From CAG-1031 sp964391735 (GTDB taxonomy: Bacteria; Bacteroidota; Bacteroidia; Bacteroidales; Muribaculaceae), in assembly GCA_964391735.1 (NCBI GenBank), contig CAYMNF010000001.1, positions 31,106 to 95,105 on the forward strand: a stretch of DNA of 64,000 bases, read 5' to 3'. The first letter of the stretch is position 1. Each line of letters starts with the position of its first letter. Shown here one piece after another: positions 53,785 through 62,775 of the stretch. A model generated the notes under the pieces. The model searched no databases. It was not told the origin of the DNA and saw only the letters and a list, made by a program, of their open reading frames with translations. The position numbers and the translations under genes were made by a program.

Positions 53785-56256
53785 ATGGTAAGACAGTTGG
53801 TTTTTGAACGTAAAGTAGGCTTCAATGAGGTGCGCAATGCCGTTGCCGCCGAGTGTCGCACCGGCAAGGGTCGCATGCTGACACAAGCCGGCAACTTGGC
53901 AATGGATTTTACCGACAACCACGCTGAGGTGAGGAAACGCCTTGCTGCAACGGCTGAGATGCTACGGGCGATATTGAGCCATGAGGGGATACCCTTTGGG
54001 GAGATGCCTGACCTGGACGCGGTGATAGCCAAGCTGCAGTTGGAGGGGTCAACCCTGAGCGCTGCTGAGGTGATGGATTTGCGACGCGTAGCGATGATGG
54101 GGGGAGCAACCCTGACATGGCTACGGAAAAATGAGGTTGATATGCCGACGTTGAGCCTTGAAGGGGCTGATCTTTATGATTTTGTTCCTGAAATCTCAGC
54201 CATAGAACGTGTTATTGACCAGCATGGCGAGGTGCGCGACTCGGCGTCGCCCGAGCTGCGTGAGATACGCACGCGTATGCGGTCGTTGCAAGGCCGTGCC
54301 AACGGTGTCATGCGGCGCATCATGGCAAACGCTGTTGCCGAGGGCATCCTCGAGGCAGGGGCAACCCTGTCAATGCGCGACGGGCGTCTGGTTATCCCCG
54401 TCAGTGCGGCTAACAAACGCCGGCTTCCCGGTATAGTGCATGACGAGAGTGCTACCGGCCGCACCGTCTTTATTGAGCCGGCTGAGGTGGTGGAGGTTAG
54501 TAACCGACTGCGTGAGGCCCAACTGGAGGAGCAAAGAGAGATTGTGCGCATCCTGTCAATGCTGACTGATGATTTGCGCCCGTCGGCACCTATGTTTGAC
54601 GCCTCGTTCAACGTGTTGGGTTTCATGGACTTTGTCCATGCCAAGGCATTGTACGCCCTACGTTTGGGTATCGGGGATGAAACCTCGGGTTCGCCGGAGA
54701 TTAATTTATCGAAAGGTGTGGAACTTGAGTGGTATCATGCTGAACACCCGGTGCTGAAGCTCAACCTCGAGGCCCAGGGCAAGGAGGTGGTCCCTCTGGA
54801 TATCACCCTGTCAACCAAAGACCGTATTTTGGTAATATCCGGGCCGAATGCCGGCGGTAAGTCGGTATGCCTGAAGACGGTAGGGTGCCTGCAATATATG
54901 GTACAGACCGGGTTATTGCCCCCGGTATACAGCAACTCACACTTCGGCATCTTCAAAGAGTTGATGATAGATATCGGCGATGACCAGTCAATAGACAATG
55001 ACCTGAGTACCTATTCGTCACATCTTGCCAACATGAAGAGCTTTTTGCGTTATGGCAACGAGCACACGCTGATGCTGATAGATGAGTTTGGCAGCGGGAC
55101 AGAGCCGCAGATTGGCGGTGCCATAGCCGCCGCGTTGCTTGAGGAGTTTAACAAACGGCGTATGTGGGGTGTCGTCACCACACATTATAATGACCTGAAG
55201 CAGATGGCCGAGAACACCCCGGGGTTGATAAACGGGTCTATGCTGTATGACAGACAAAAGATGGAGCCACTGTTCAAACTGCTTATCGGCAGCCCCGGTA
55301 GCTCCTTCGCCCTCGAGATAGCGCGCAGAATGGGGTTGCCGCGTGAGGTTATTGCCTCGGCTCGTGAGCGTGTTGGCGATGAGTATGTCAATACCGACAA
55401 GTATCTGTTGGATATTGCACGTGACCGCAAGTATTGGGAGCAGAAGCGACTGGAGGTAAAGCGTCGTGAACGAGAGGTTGAGCAAACGCTTGAACGTTAC
55501 CGCACCGAGGCAGAGACACTTCGCAAGGCTCGGCGAGACATCCTGGACGCCGCAAAGCAGGAGGCGCAAAACATCATTGCCGGGAGCAACGCCGCCATAG
55601 AGCGCACCATAAGCGAGATACGTAAGGCACAGGCTGAGAAGGAGGAGACCCAACGGGCCCGTCAACGGCTTGCCGAGGAGAAGTTGCGCACGTCACGCCA
55701 AAAGACCGCCCAGCATCCGTTGCTGAAGAAAGCCCCGCGCGGGGGACATCCTGCACCTAAGGTTCAGCCCGATAAGGATGGCGCGCTGCCATTGACGGTG
55801 GGGAGTGTGGTAAAACTTGAGGGCCAGACAACCCCCGGTAAAATTATGGAGATAAACGGTGACCGTGCCACAGTGGCGTTCGGCCAACTGAAGACCACAG
55901 TGTCGCTGAAACGTTTGCGGGTCACAAATGCCAAGTTAAAGAATGAGGACAGTCGCGGGGCGTCATTTGTGTCAGCACAGACCCTTGAGGCTGACCGCAA
56001 ACGCCAACTGTCTTTTAAGGATGAGATTGACGTTCGCGGGATGCGGGCTGACGAGGCTTTGCAGGCCGTGACATATTTCCTGGACGACGCAATCCGTTTC
56101 TCGGTGAGCAAGGTTCGCGTTCTGCATGGAACGGGAACCGGTGCTTTGCGCCAGGCAATCCGTCAATTCCTCAAGACCTTCCCCGGCGTAGAAGGGTTTC
56201 GCGATGAGGATGTGCGTTTGGGGGGTGCCGGCATTACCGTCATCAACCTTGGGTAG
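53785..56256 (+). CDS. mutS2: MutS2 / Smr-domain endonuclease
   Basis: An ATP-dependent DNA- or ribosome-acting protein that limits homologous recombination and, in some bacteria, splits collided ribosomes. Length 823 residues. It lacks the MutS mismatch-recognition domain. The core and clamp are followed by the ATPase with Walker A ISGPNAGGKSVCLKT and Walker B LMLIDEFGSGTEP. A long coiled coil (KRREREVEQTLERYRTEAETLRKAR) leads to a C-terminal Smr nuclease domain with DVRGMRADEAL and the VLHGTGTGALR motif. The stop overlaps the end of the convergent cbiM gene by 14 nt. Confidence 0.96.
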   Translation: MVRQLVFERKVGFNEVRNAVAAECRTGKGRMLTQAGNLAMDFTDNHAEVRKRLAATAEMLRAILSHEGIPFGEMPDLDAVIAKLQLEGSTLSAAEVMDLRRVAMMGGATLTWLRKNEVDMPTLSLEGADLYDFVPEISAIERVIDQHGEVRDSASPELREIRTRMRSLQGRANGVMRRIMANAVAEGILEAGATLSMRDGRLVIPVSAANKRRLPGIVHDESATGRTVFIEPAEVVEVSNRLREAQLEEQREIVRILSMLTDDLRPSAPMFDASFNVLGFMDFVHAKALYALRLGIGDETSGSPEINLSKGVELEWYHAEHPVLKLNLEAQGKEVVPLDITLSTKDRILVISGPNAGGKSVCLKTVGCLQYMVQTGLLPPVYSNSHFGIFKELMIDIGDDQSIDNDLSTYSSHLANMKSFLRYGNEHTLMLIDEFGSGTEPQIGGAIAAALLEEFNKRRMWGVVTTHYNDLKQMAENTPGLINGSMLYDRQKMEPLFKLLIGSPGSSFALEIARRMGLPREVIASARERVGDEYVNTDKYLLDIARDRKYWEQKRLEVKRREREVEQTLERYRTEAETLRKARRDILDAAKQEAQNIIAGSNAAIERTISEIRKAQAEKEETQRARQRLAEEKLRTSRQKTAQHPLLKKAPRGGHPAPKVQPDKDGALPLTVGSVVKLEGQTTPGKIMEINGDRATVAFGQLKTTVSLKRLRVTNAKLKNEDSRGASFVSAQTLEADRKRQLSFKDEIDVRGMRADEALQAVTYFLDDAIRFSVSKVRVLHGTGTGALRQAIRQFLKTFPGVEGFRDEDVRLGGAGITVINLG

Positions 56257-57172
56257 TGTTGTGGCGAAATCTTTTGAAAAGGAGTCTTGAAACTGCCCAC
56301 ACAACAAGCAGCGTCAGCAAGGCACCCACAATTCCCGCGGCATGTGAGTCATACTCCGGCAGCAATGCGGTGGGCGGGGGCGTAGCCGGCCCGAGCTCGG
56401 TTGAACCGGTCAACTTCTCGATGGACCATTCAAGCCCATCAGGGTTGTCAGATGCTATCCATGAGAAAGTTCCGGCCAAAAGTAGGGTTGCCACACCTAT
56501 CCATGCGACAGTTTTTTTACCCGATTGGCCCAATTGACGCGTGGGTTTCTGCAATAAGGAGGGGTCGTAGTTGTTAATTAACTGTAGCACTAAACCGGTG
56601 GCTACCCCCTCACAAACCCCGATGATAAGGTGTATCGGCAGCATCACAAGCAAAAACTTGTCAAAAGGAAGGGCCGTTATCCCCGAGGCCTTTGTCTGGA
56701 GTACCACCAGAAGGGCACCCAACTCGAGGGCGACGGTGCAACTGAGTACCGACGCCGACAAGATGTGTTTACCCCCACGGGTAATTGGTTTATAGATAAG
56801 TGGATAGGCTATAAGGCATGACATGGCAGCCATGTTGATGATGTTGCAGCCTAAAACCATCAAGCCACCGTCGGCAAACACCAGGCATTGCACAATCAGC
56901 ACAGAACAAAGCGTCAGGAAAGCCGTCCACGGGCCTAAGACAGCCGCCAGCAAGACACCCCCTATTATGTGACCGCTTGAGCCGGTACCGGGGATGCTGA
57001 AGTTTATCATCTGCGCGGCAAAGATGAACGCCCCCAAAACGCCTGTGAGAGCAATGCTGTCCGGGCGACGTGCATGGCTAACCTTGCGCACCGCCACAGC
57101 AACAAGACCCACAGCTGTGGTGGCGAACACAGCGGCGACCGGGGCCGAAACAAGTGCATCTGCCAAATGCAT
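56243..57172 (-). CDS. Nickel/cobalt ECF transporter S-component CbiM/NikM with PDGLE domain
   Basis: The substrate-capturing membrane subunit of an energy-coupling factor transporter. Length 309 residues. The conserved N-terminus MHLADALVSAPVAA binds the metal (the second residue His is essential in the family). SIPGTGSSGHIIGGVLLAAVLGPW is the CbiM signature. The C-terminal third carries a helix and the NPDGLEWSIEKL motif, the PDGLE domain that in other bacteria is a separate NikN/CbiN-like subunit. The protein is therefore a CbiM-PDGLE fusion. The start is ATG 57172, giving Met-His. It is divergent from cbiQ-cbiO. Confidence 0.9.
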   Translation of the reverse strand: MHLADALVSAPVAAVFATTAVGLVAVAVRKVSHARRPDSIALTGVLGAFIFAAQMINFSIPGTGSSGHIIGGVLLAAVLGPWTAFLTLCSVLIVQCLVFADGGLMVLGCNIINMAAMSCLIAYPLIYKPITRGGKHILSASVLSCTVALELGALLVVLQTKASGITALPFDKFLLVMLPIHLIIGVCEGVATGLVLQLINNYDPSLLQKPTRQLGQSGKKTVAWIGVATLLLAGTFSWIASDNPDGLEWSIEKLTGSTELGPATPPPTALLPEYDSHAAGIVGALLTLLVVWAVSRLLFKRFRHNTTQG

Positions 57173-57211
57173 ATTCAAAAAATGAGAATAGAAATCAGAA
57201 ATTTTTCATTA

Positions 57212-57234
57212 CAAATATAAGAATATTATTTTTG
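57212..57234. promoter_or_regulatory. Back-to-back divergent promoter boxes for cbiM and cbiQ-cbiO
   Basis: Minus-strand TATATTTG (57219-57212), with a TTG 20 nt upstream, drives cbiM. Plus-strand TATTTTTG (57227-57234) drives cbiQ. The boxes are 7 bp apart, so the polymerase footprints overlap. Confidence 0.5.
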
Positions 57235-57278
57235 TAGGACAACAGCCGGCGCCTTCTGCCGATCAACAGCACCAAATA

Positions 57279-58064
57279 TTGAAATCATTGCAGCGAGCTA
57301 TCAATAAGATGAACGAGCGGGCCTTGCCGATGCAGGGTGTGCTGGTTGACGGTCGTTGCAGGCTCTTCGTTACCTTGGTTTTCATTATTTGCGTGCTCAC
57401 CACTCCGCTATATAATCCCGCGTGCCTTTTGTGGATGTTCCTGTATCCCATACTGACAGCCGAGGCGGCGGGCATAGGGTATTGGCGGGTTTTGCGGGGC
57501 TCGCTGTGGGTCTTGCTCCTGCTGTTGCCGGTGGTTGTGTTTAACCCCATTTATGACCGTGAGGCCGCATTTACAATTAGCGGGCATGTCATCAGCAAAG
57601 GGTGGGCCTCGCTTGTGACCGTCTTGTTGCGCGGTTTACTGACTTTGCAGGCCCTGTTAGTTATGGTGTACACCTGTGGCTTCTATGGCCTGTACCGGGC
57701 TTTGTACGGGTTGGGTTGCCCGGGGATTGTGGTTATGCAGATGGCAATGCTGTACAGGTACATCGGCCTGCTGCTGCTTGAGGCGTTGACCATGCACCGG
57801 GCTGTGGTGGCAAGGGGGTTCGGCAGACGCAGTTATCCCGTGCGCTTGTGGGCGCAACTGACAGGCCGGCTGCTTATCAGGTCAATCACCAGGGCCAGGA
57901 GTGTGTCTGACGCTATGGCCGCACGCTGTTTCACCGGGCAGATGGCCGGCTTCGGCGTAAAACCGCCCCGCCCGTCGGCCCTCTCATGGTGCTACGCCGT
58001 GGGATGGAGCGCAATAATTATTATTTACCGCATTTTTCTAATAAACAGTAAAATTCTTTTTTAA
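57279..58064 (+). CDS. ECF transporter transmembrane T-component CbiQ
   Basis: The membrane scaffold that couples the ATPase to CbiM. Length 261 residues, five or six helices (LFVTLVFIICVLTTPLY, SLWVLLLLLPVVVFNP, ASLVTVLLRGLLTLQALLVMVYTC, VVMQMAMLYRYIGLLLLEALTMHRAVVARG). Two Ala-Arg-Gly-like coupling motifs are visible in MHRAVVARGF and SVSDAMAARCFTG. The start given is TTG 57279; ATG 57309 is also possible and would remove ten residues. It runs 10 nt ahead of cbiO. Confidence 0.85.
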   Translation: MKSLQRAINKMNERALPMQGVLVDGRCRLFVTLVFIICVLTTPLYNPACLLWMFLYPILTAEAAGIGYWRVLRGSLWVLLLLLPVVVFNPIYDREAAFTISGHVISKGWASLVTVLLRGLLTLQALLVMVYTCGFYGLYRALYGLGCPGIVVMQMAMLYRYIGLLLLEALTMHRAVVARGFGRRSYPVRLWAQLTGRLLIRSITRARSVSDAMAARCFTGQMAGFGVKPPRPSALSWCYAVGWSAIIIIYRIFLINSKILF

Positions 58065-58074
58065 CAGTCAGACT

Positions 58075-58725
58075 ATGATACTCCGCGCTTTGCAGTTCAG
58101 CAATGTCAGTTATACATATCCGGGTGGAACTGAGGCCCTCAGGGGGGTGTCGTTTTGCATCGGTAAGGGTGAACGGGTAGCCCTGACAGGGTTGAACGGC
58201 TCAGGAAAATCAACCTTGTTGCTCCTGACAAACGGGTTGTTGACTCCCGGTGCAGGGCGTGTGTGGGTTGACGGGTTGGAGGTGTGCAAAAAGAACCTCG
58301 CCGAGGTGCGCCAAACTGTAGGGATGGTATTTCAGAACCCTGACGACCAGCTGTTTATGCCTACTGTAGAGGATGATGTGGCTTTCGGGCCACGCAACAT
58401 GGGGCTGAGCGAGGCACAGGTGCGTGAGAGCGTTGACCGGGCGTTGCAGGCTATGGGCATCAGTGAGTTGCGCCACAGGGCTCCTTTTACCCTTTCGGGG
58501 GGTCAAAAGCGGCTGGCAGCCATAGCCACTGTCCTGTCGATGTCCCCAAAAATATTGGTAATGGATGAGCCCACCTCCGACCTCGATTCTGAGGCAAGGG
58601 GCAGGCTCATTTCATTGTTGTCATCGTTGGGCCAGACAATGCTTATCGCCACCCATGACCGGGCGTTTGCCGATGCACTTTGTACCCGAACGATTGTTCT
58701 TGAGGAGGGGAGAGTGGTATCGTAA
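58075..58725 (+). CDS. ECF transporter ATP-binding protein CbiO
   Basis: The ATPase that powers the transporter. Length 216 residues, shorter than the usual 270 (lacks a C-terminal extension). Walker A GLNGSGKSTLLLL, Q-loop VFQNPDDQLFM, signature FTLSGGQKRLAAIA, Walker B ILVMDEPTSDLD and H-loop IATHD are all intact. With cbiQ and the divergent cbiM it makes a complete nickel or cobalt importer. Confidence 0.93.
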   Translation: MILRALQFSNVSYTYPGGTEALRGVSFCIGKGERVALTGLNGSGKSTLLLLTNGLLTPGAGRVWVDGLEVCKKNLAEVRQTVGMVFQNPDDQLFMPTVEDDVAFGPRNMGLSEAQVRESVDRALQAMGISELRHRAPFTLSGGQKRLAAIATVLSMSPKILVMDEPTSDLDSEARGRLISLLSSLGQTMLIATHDRAFADALCTRTIVLEEGRVVS

Positions 58726-58732
58726 GATCAGA

Positions 58733-60163
58733 TTAAAGGGCGTACAGAACGACGGATGAAAGCCCGGGCAGGCTACCGCTGAGTTGGCCTTTCTTCACCT
58801 TGAAGGTAAGGTTATGCACAGCATCGGTATATTCCCCGTCGGGGAGGGTAGTGGGCAAGCTCAGTTTCTGTTTATCCTCAGCAATATTTATCAGTGCCAC
58901 GCCTTTGTCGCCGCGTTCAACGGCCACAACTTGACCCTTGTTGGTGCTGATGATGTTTTCAGGCTCACCGGCCATTGCGCGCCTGAAGCGGTTGACGGCG
59001 GCAACCTCGGGATGCTTGAACTCATCATTCCCCTTGTGGCCGATGCGGTTATCACCCCAATAGTTTTGGCGCGTAGAGTTTGCCGGGCGTGAATAGAAAA
59101 GCGGTGTGCCACCCTTACGGGCTGTCAGGAATACCCACCCTTGGCGCACGAGCTCATCGGGCATTGAGGCACTCTCATGTGCGTTGCAATATGTGTCATG
59201 GCTCTCAACCCACGTCACCAGTTTTGAGGCATCAACAGGGTGTTGCCAATTTACCAGGTCAACGGCGTCAGCGTTATGGGCATTGAGGGCCTCGCGCAAC
59301 GTGTGGCCGTATCCTGAGGCGGTTTGGTCAATGTACTCGGCATACTCCTCCTCCTTTACGTTTTTGTCCTGCAGTACCTCGCCGTATATAAACAGTGAGT
59401 CGGGCATCAACAGCGACAGCCCTTTGGCTGCCTCGCGTCCCGTAGCAACGTCCCAGAAGTTGTTGCGGGTTGAGCGGGCATCAAGCGGGTCGCTGGGCAA
59501 ACCGATGTGTTTAGCGGTGTCATAGCGGAAACCGCGTGCACCAAGGTTTATCAAATCGTTGACATATTGCAGGTAATAATACTGGAAATCAGGATTCTCG
59601 GTGTTGACATCGGGGAGGCCGCCCATCTCGCCGGTGGTACACTCATACCGGTCGTTCCACTTGGTGATGGGTGTGCGCCCGTTGGCGTGATACAGATTCC
59701 CGTGTCCGCCCACGGCGTTGTCCAGCCCGGGGAGTACCTTGGTGTCATCCATGGCGGTGTGGTTGGGCAACACGTCCACAATTATTTTAACGCCATACTT
59801 CATTGCCGAGTCAGCCATGGCTTTGAAAGCATCGCGGTCGCCGAGCTGATAGTTACCTACCTTCCAGTCAATGGGTTGATAATGATAATACCATTTTCCT
59901 TTAACCGAGTCGCCGGGTTGTGAGAAGAGGGCCATCCCGCCGTCCTCACCCACAAGGCAGGTGTTGGCCGGTGAGGTCTGTACGTATGTATATCCGGCCT
60001 CGGCAATGTCCTTCATGTTTGCGGCAATGGTGTCAAATGACCATGACCATGCGTGCAGAATAATGTCATTGTTAGCCTTGCTAACACGGGCTTGGGTCGG
60101 GAGGGTGATACCGCCGAAAAGCGTGGCGGCCAACATCCCGGCCATCAGGGTTTTAAGTTTCAT
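58733..60163 (-). CDS. Alpha-amylase family (GH13) secreted enzyme
   Basis: Hydrolyses alpha-1,4-glucans. Length 476 residues with a signal peptide (MKLKTLMAGMLAATLFGGITLPTQA). The catalytic barrel has region I VDVLPNHTAMDD, the nucleophile Asp in GFRYDTAKHIGL, the acid/base Glu in IYGEVLQD and region IV WVESHDTY. The last 80 residues form the beta domain. The start is ATG 60163; the longer frame would bury the signal peptide and overlap the upstream hairpin. It is a solitary amylase, without a Sus cluster nearby. It lies downstream of tnaA but behind a terminator hairpin. Confidence 0.92.
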   Translation of the reverse strand: MKLKTLMAGMLAATLFGGITLPTQARVSKANNDIILHAWSWSFDTIAANMKDIAEAGYTYVQTSPANTCLVGEDGGMALFSQPGDSVKGKWYYHYQPIDWKVGNYQLGDRDAFKAMADSAMKYGVKIIVDVLPNHTAMDDTKVLPGLDNAVGGHGNLYHANGRTPITKWNDRYECTTGEMGGLPDVNTENPDFQYYYLQYVNDLINLGARGFRYDTAKHIGLPSDPLDARSTRNNFWDVATGREAAKGLSLLMPDSLFIYGEVLQDKNVKEEEYAEYIDQTASGYGHTLREALNAHNADAVDLVNWQHPVDASKLVTWVESHDTYCNAHESASMPDELVRQGWVFLTARKGGTPLFYSRPANSTRQNYWGDNRIGHKGNDEFKHPEVAAVNRFRRAMAGEPENIISTNKGQVVAVERGDKGVALINIAEDKQKLSLPTTLPDGEYTDAVHNLTFKVKKGQLSGSLPGLSSVVLYAL

Positions 60164-60207
60164 AGTGTGAGCAACAGAAATAAGTTTTGAAGTTGTAAGG
60201 TATGATG

Positions 60208-60235
60208 AGGGCCGGGACAGAAAACTCCCGGCCCT
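60208..60235 (-). terminator. Hairpin between tnaA and the amylase gene
   Basis: AGGGCCGGGA (60208-60217), loop of 8 nt, TCCCGGCCCT (60226-60235), a perfect 10-bp GC-rich stem just after the tnaA stop. It is likely the tnaA terminator. Confidence 0.7.
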
Positions 60236-60248
60236 AAGGTGATTACAG

Positions 60249-61628
60249 TTATTCCTCGGCAAGAGCCAGTTTCACGGTGAAATGGCGCATGAGGGGAGCC
60301 TCCCAGGTTATGCGCACGCCACGTGTAATCTCGTTCTGGCGGTCAAAGACATTCTTCAGCGCGGCAGCAATCACGTCCATGTGGTTGTTGGTGTATGTGC
60401 GGCGGGCAATGCACAGGCGCAGGAAGTCCAACCCGTCAAAGCGATTCTCACGGGTGTCGGGGTCGCGGTCGGCAAGGATGTATCCTATTTCGCAGCCACG
60501 GATGCCGGCTTCAAGGTACAACTCGATGGCAAGACGTTGGGCCGGGAACTCCTCTTTGGGAATGTTTTTGAGGATGCGGTCAGCATCAATAAACAGGGCG
60601 TGCCCGCCAACGGGACGTTGGTAAGGGATGCCGTATTCATCAAGCTTGGCGGCAAGATACTGCACCTGGCGTATGCGTGTCTCAAGCATGTCAAACTCGG
60701 TGTTCTCCATCAGGCCAACAGCAAGGGCTGCCATGTCGCGGCCATTCATACCGCCGTAGGTGAGGAACCCCTCAAAGGCGATTCCAAACAGTTTGGCGGC
60801 GTCATACCAATCCTCATGGCGCGTGGCAATGAAGCCACCCATGTTCACAAGACCATCCTTTTTGGCAGACATCGTCATACCGTCGGCAAGGGCAAACATC
60901 TCACGGCAAATATCCTTGATTGAGAGGTTGGCATATCCTTCCTCACGGGTCTTAATGAAATATGCGTTCTCGGCAAAGCGAGCCGAGTCAAAGATTACAC
61001 GTTTGTTGTATTTGTCGGCCAAGGCACGCACGCCGCGCAGGTTCTCCATTGACACGGGTTGGCCGCCGGCGGTGTTGTTGGTGACGGTAACAAGGATAAA
61101 CGGTATTTTGTCCCCGTTTTCTTTCAGGGCCTCCTCAAGGCGCGTAAGGTCAACATTCCCTTTGAAGGGGTATTCAAGCTGGGTGTCCTTAGCCTCTTTG
61201 ATGGTGAGGTCCAGGGCATGGGCGTGGCGTGACTCAATATGGCCCTTGGTTGTGTCGAAGGGTGAGTTGCCGACAATCAGATGCCCCTCCTTTACCAACG
61301 CGCTGAACAGCACATTCTCGGCAGCGCGTCCCTGATGGGTGGGTATCACGTACTCAAAGCCGGTGATGCCGGTGATTACGTTTTTGAGTTCGTACCATGA
61401 GCGTGCGCCGGCATAGCTCTCATCGCCGGTCATCATGGCCGCCCATTGGCGGTCACTCATAGCGCCCGTGCCCGAGTCGGTAAGGCAGTCGATATAAACA
61501 TACTCGGCGGGCAGGGCAAAGAGGTTGTAGTCAGCCTCACGCAGCCACTTCTCACGCTCATCGCGCGTAGACTTTTTCAGTGGCTCAATCATTTTGATTT
61601 TCCAAGCTTCAGCAAAAGGTATTTCCAT
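60249..61628 (-). CDS. tnaA: Tryptophanase
   Basis: A PLP enzyme that splits L-tryptophan into indole, pyruvate and ammonia, the main source of gut indole in Bacteroidales. Length 459 residues. The sequence shows IDCLTDSGTGAMSDRQWAAMM, THQGRAAENVLF, SPFDTTKGH, DSARFAENAYFIK and the PLP Lys in MSAKKDGLVNMGG. It is closer to tryptophanase than to tyrosine phenol-lyase. A TAATTTTG box on the minus strand at 61695-61702 stands about 65 nt before the start. No leader peptide like tnaC and no tnaB transporter are near. Confidence 0.92.
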   Translation of the reverse strand: MEIPFAEAWKIKMIEPLKKSTRDEREKWLREADYNLFALPAEYVYIDCLTDSGTGAMSDRQWAAMMTGDESYAGARSWYELKNVITGITGFEYVIPTHQGRAAENVLFSALVKEGHLIVGNSPFDTTKGHIESRHAHALDLTIKEAKDTQLEYPFKGNVDLTRLEEALKENGDKIPFILVTVTNNTAGGQPVSMENLRGVRALADKYNKRVIFDSARFAENAYFIKTREEGYANLSIKDICREMFALADGMTMSAKKDGLVNMGGFIATRHEDWYDAAKLFGIAFEGFLTYGGMNGRDMAALAVGLMENTEFDMLETRIRQVQYLAAKLDEYGIPYQRPVGGHALFIDADRILKNIPKEEFPAQRLAIELYLEAGIRGCEIGYILADRDPDTRENRFDGLDFLRLCIARRTYTNNHMDVIAAALKNVFDRQNEITRGVRITWEAPLMRHFTVKLALAEE

Positions 61629-61694
61629 GTTTCTCTTGGAATTGATTTTTTAGAATTTAAGGTTATGTTTTTATGGATGTGTTATCGGTTTTGG

Positions 61695-61702
61695 CAAAAT
61701 TA
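61695..61702 (-). promoter_or_regulatory. Candidate -7 box of tnaA
   Basis: Minus-strand TAATTTTG, with TTTG triplets 15 and 21 nt upstream (61721-61718 and 61727-61724) as possible -33 elements. Confidence 0.5.
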
Positions 61703-61789
61703 CAAATAAGTTTTTTGCAAACCCAAATTTTTTCGTGACACCGGAGTCTTTACCCCCGTAAAATGTTAACTTGGTGCGGAGTGACTATG

Positions 61790-62713
61790 TCAGGTTTCGA
61801 GGAATTTGGAGAGGCGGTCGATGCAACGTTTTTTTTGGTTCTGGCTGGGGTGGACATATAGGTTCATTGTAGTCGCAACGTTTGAGTGACCGAGTATAAC
61901 GCTTACGGTCTTGTAGTCACACATGCATTCGATACACCGTGTGGCGAAGGTGTGTCGCAAGCCGTGGAATACTATGTGTGGTATTTTGAGGCGACGAAGC
62001 AGTCGGGAAAAATATTCGCGGTAGGTGCGCGGCTCTTTGGGAGTGGAGGCGTTGCCTACAACGAAATCCTCAGGCGCGGCTTTCCCTTTAACGCTCCGCA
62101 GTGCATCGTACAGTTCACGCCCTATCGGGATCTCGCGGTTTGAACTTTTGGTCTTGGGCGTAGCGATAATCTGCTCGGTATTTTTAGTCTCTATATTGTA
62201 AATCCGGCTAAGGGTTTTACTGACAGTGATTGTACGTTGCTTTAGGTCTACATTCATCCATTGCAGAGCGCAAATCTCGCCGATTCGCATACCGGTTGTG
62301 AGCGATAAGAGTATGCCGATATTCTGTGATGTCGGTGAGGTGGTGATGTGGCGCATAAGTTTACGATGATGTGCAAGTGTCAGTACCGGCAGACGTACCT
62401 TAGCCGTCTCTGTCGGGAAGGCTATCTCCCATTTCTCACCGGGAAAACCATAGTGTTTCTCTCCGTAGCGAATTATTGCTTTGAGCGTGGCGACGATATT
62501 CTTTACTGACCTGCGACTCATTCCGGAGGTGAGCTTGTTGATTACGAGGTTCTGTGCCTCCAGTTCTGAGACTGCGGTTGATTTGGAAAAGAGCGGAAGG
62601 AGATGGATGTTGAGAATTAGATTGTAGGCACAGAGCGACGAGTGTTTCACGAACTGACGCTTATACTCAATCCATTTTGCGGCGACAGCGGCGAATGTGG
62701 GAGTTGATTCCAT
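61790..62713 (-). CDS. Tyrosine recombinase / phage-type integrase
   Basis: A 307-residue site-specific recombinase. The N-terminal SAM-like core-binding domain occupies about residues 1-100. The catalytic residues are in place: R143 in TTGMRIGEICAL, H250 and R253 in FHGLRHTFATRC, H276 in LGHSNVATTM and Tyr286 in NLYVHP. It is shorter than most conjugative-element integrases, which have an extra arm-binding domain. No tRNA or clear attachment repeat is visible nearby. It sits beside the DUF262-HNH gene on the same strand and may belong to a small element that continues beyond the window. Confidence 0.9.
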   Translation of the reverse strand: MESTPTFAAVAAKWIEYKRQFVKHSSLCAYNLILNIHLLPLFSKSTAVSELEAQNLVINKLTSGMSRRSVKNIVATLKAIIRYGEKHYGFPGEKWEIAFPTETAKVRLPVLTLAHHRKLMRHITTSPTSQNIGILLSLTTGMRIGEICALQWMNVDLKQRTITVSKTLSRIYNIETKNTEQIIATPKTKSSNREIPIGRELYDALRSVKGKAAPEDFVVGNASTPKEPRTYREYFSRLLRRLKIPHIVFHGLRHTFATRCIECMCDYKTVSVILGHSNVATTMNLYVHPSQNQKKRCIDRLSKFLET

Positions 62714-62775
62714 AAAAAGAGCGGATTAAAATTTAACCCACTCAATATAATGTTGTATGCAAATCTTCAATTCCT

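Noticed and set aside
61629..61789. tRNA or attachment site beside the recombinase
   Set aside because: No cloverleaf-like sequence and no repeat of useful length were found between tnaA and the recombinase gene.
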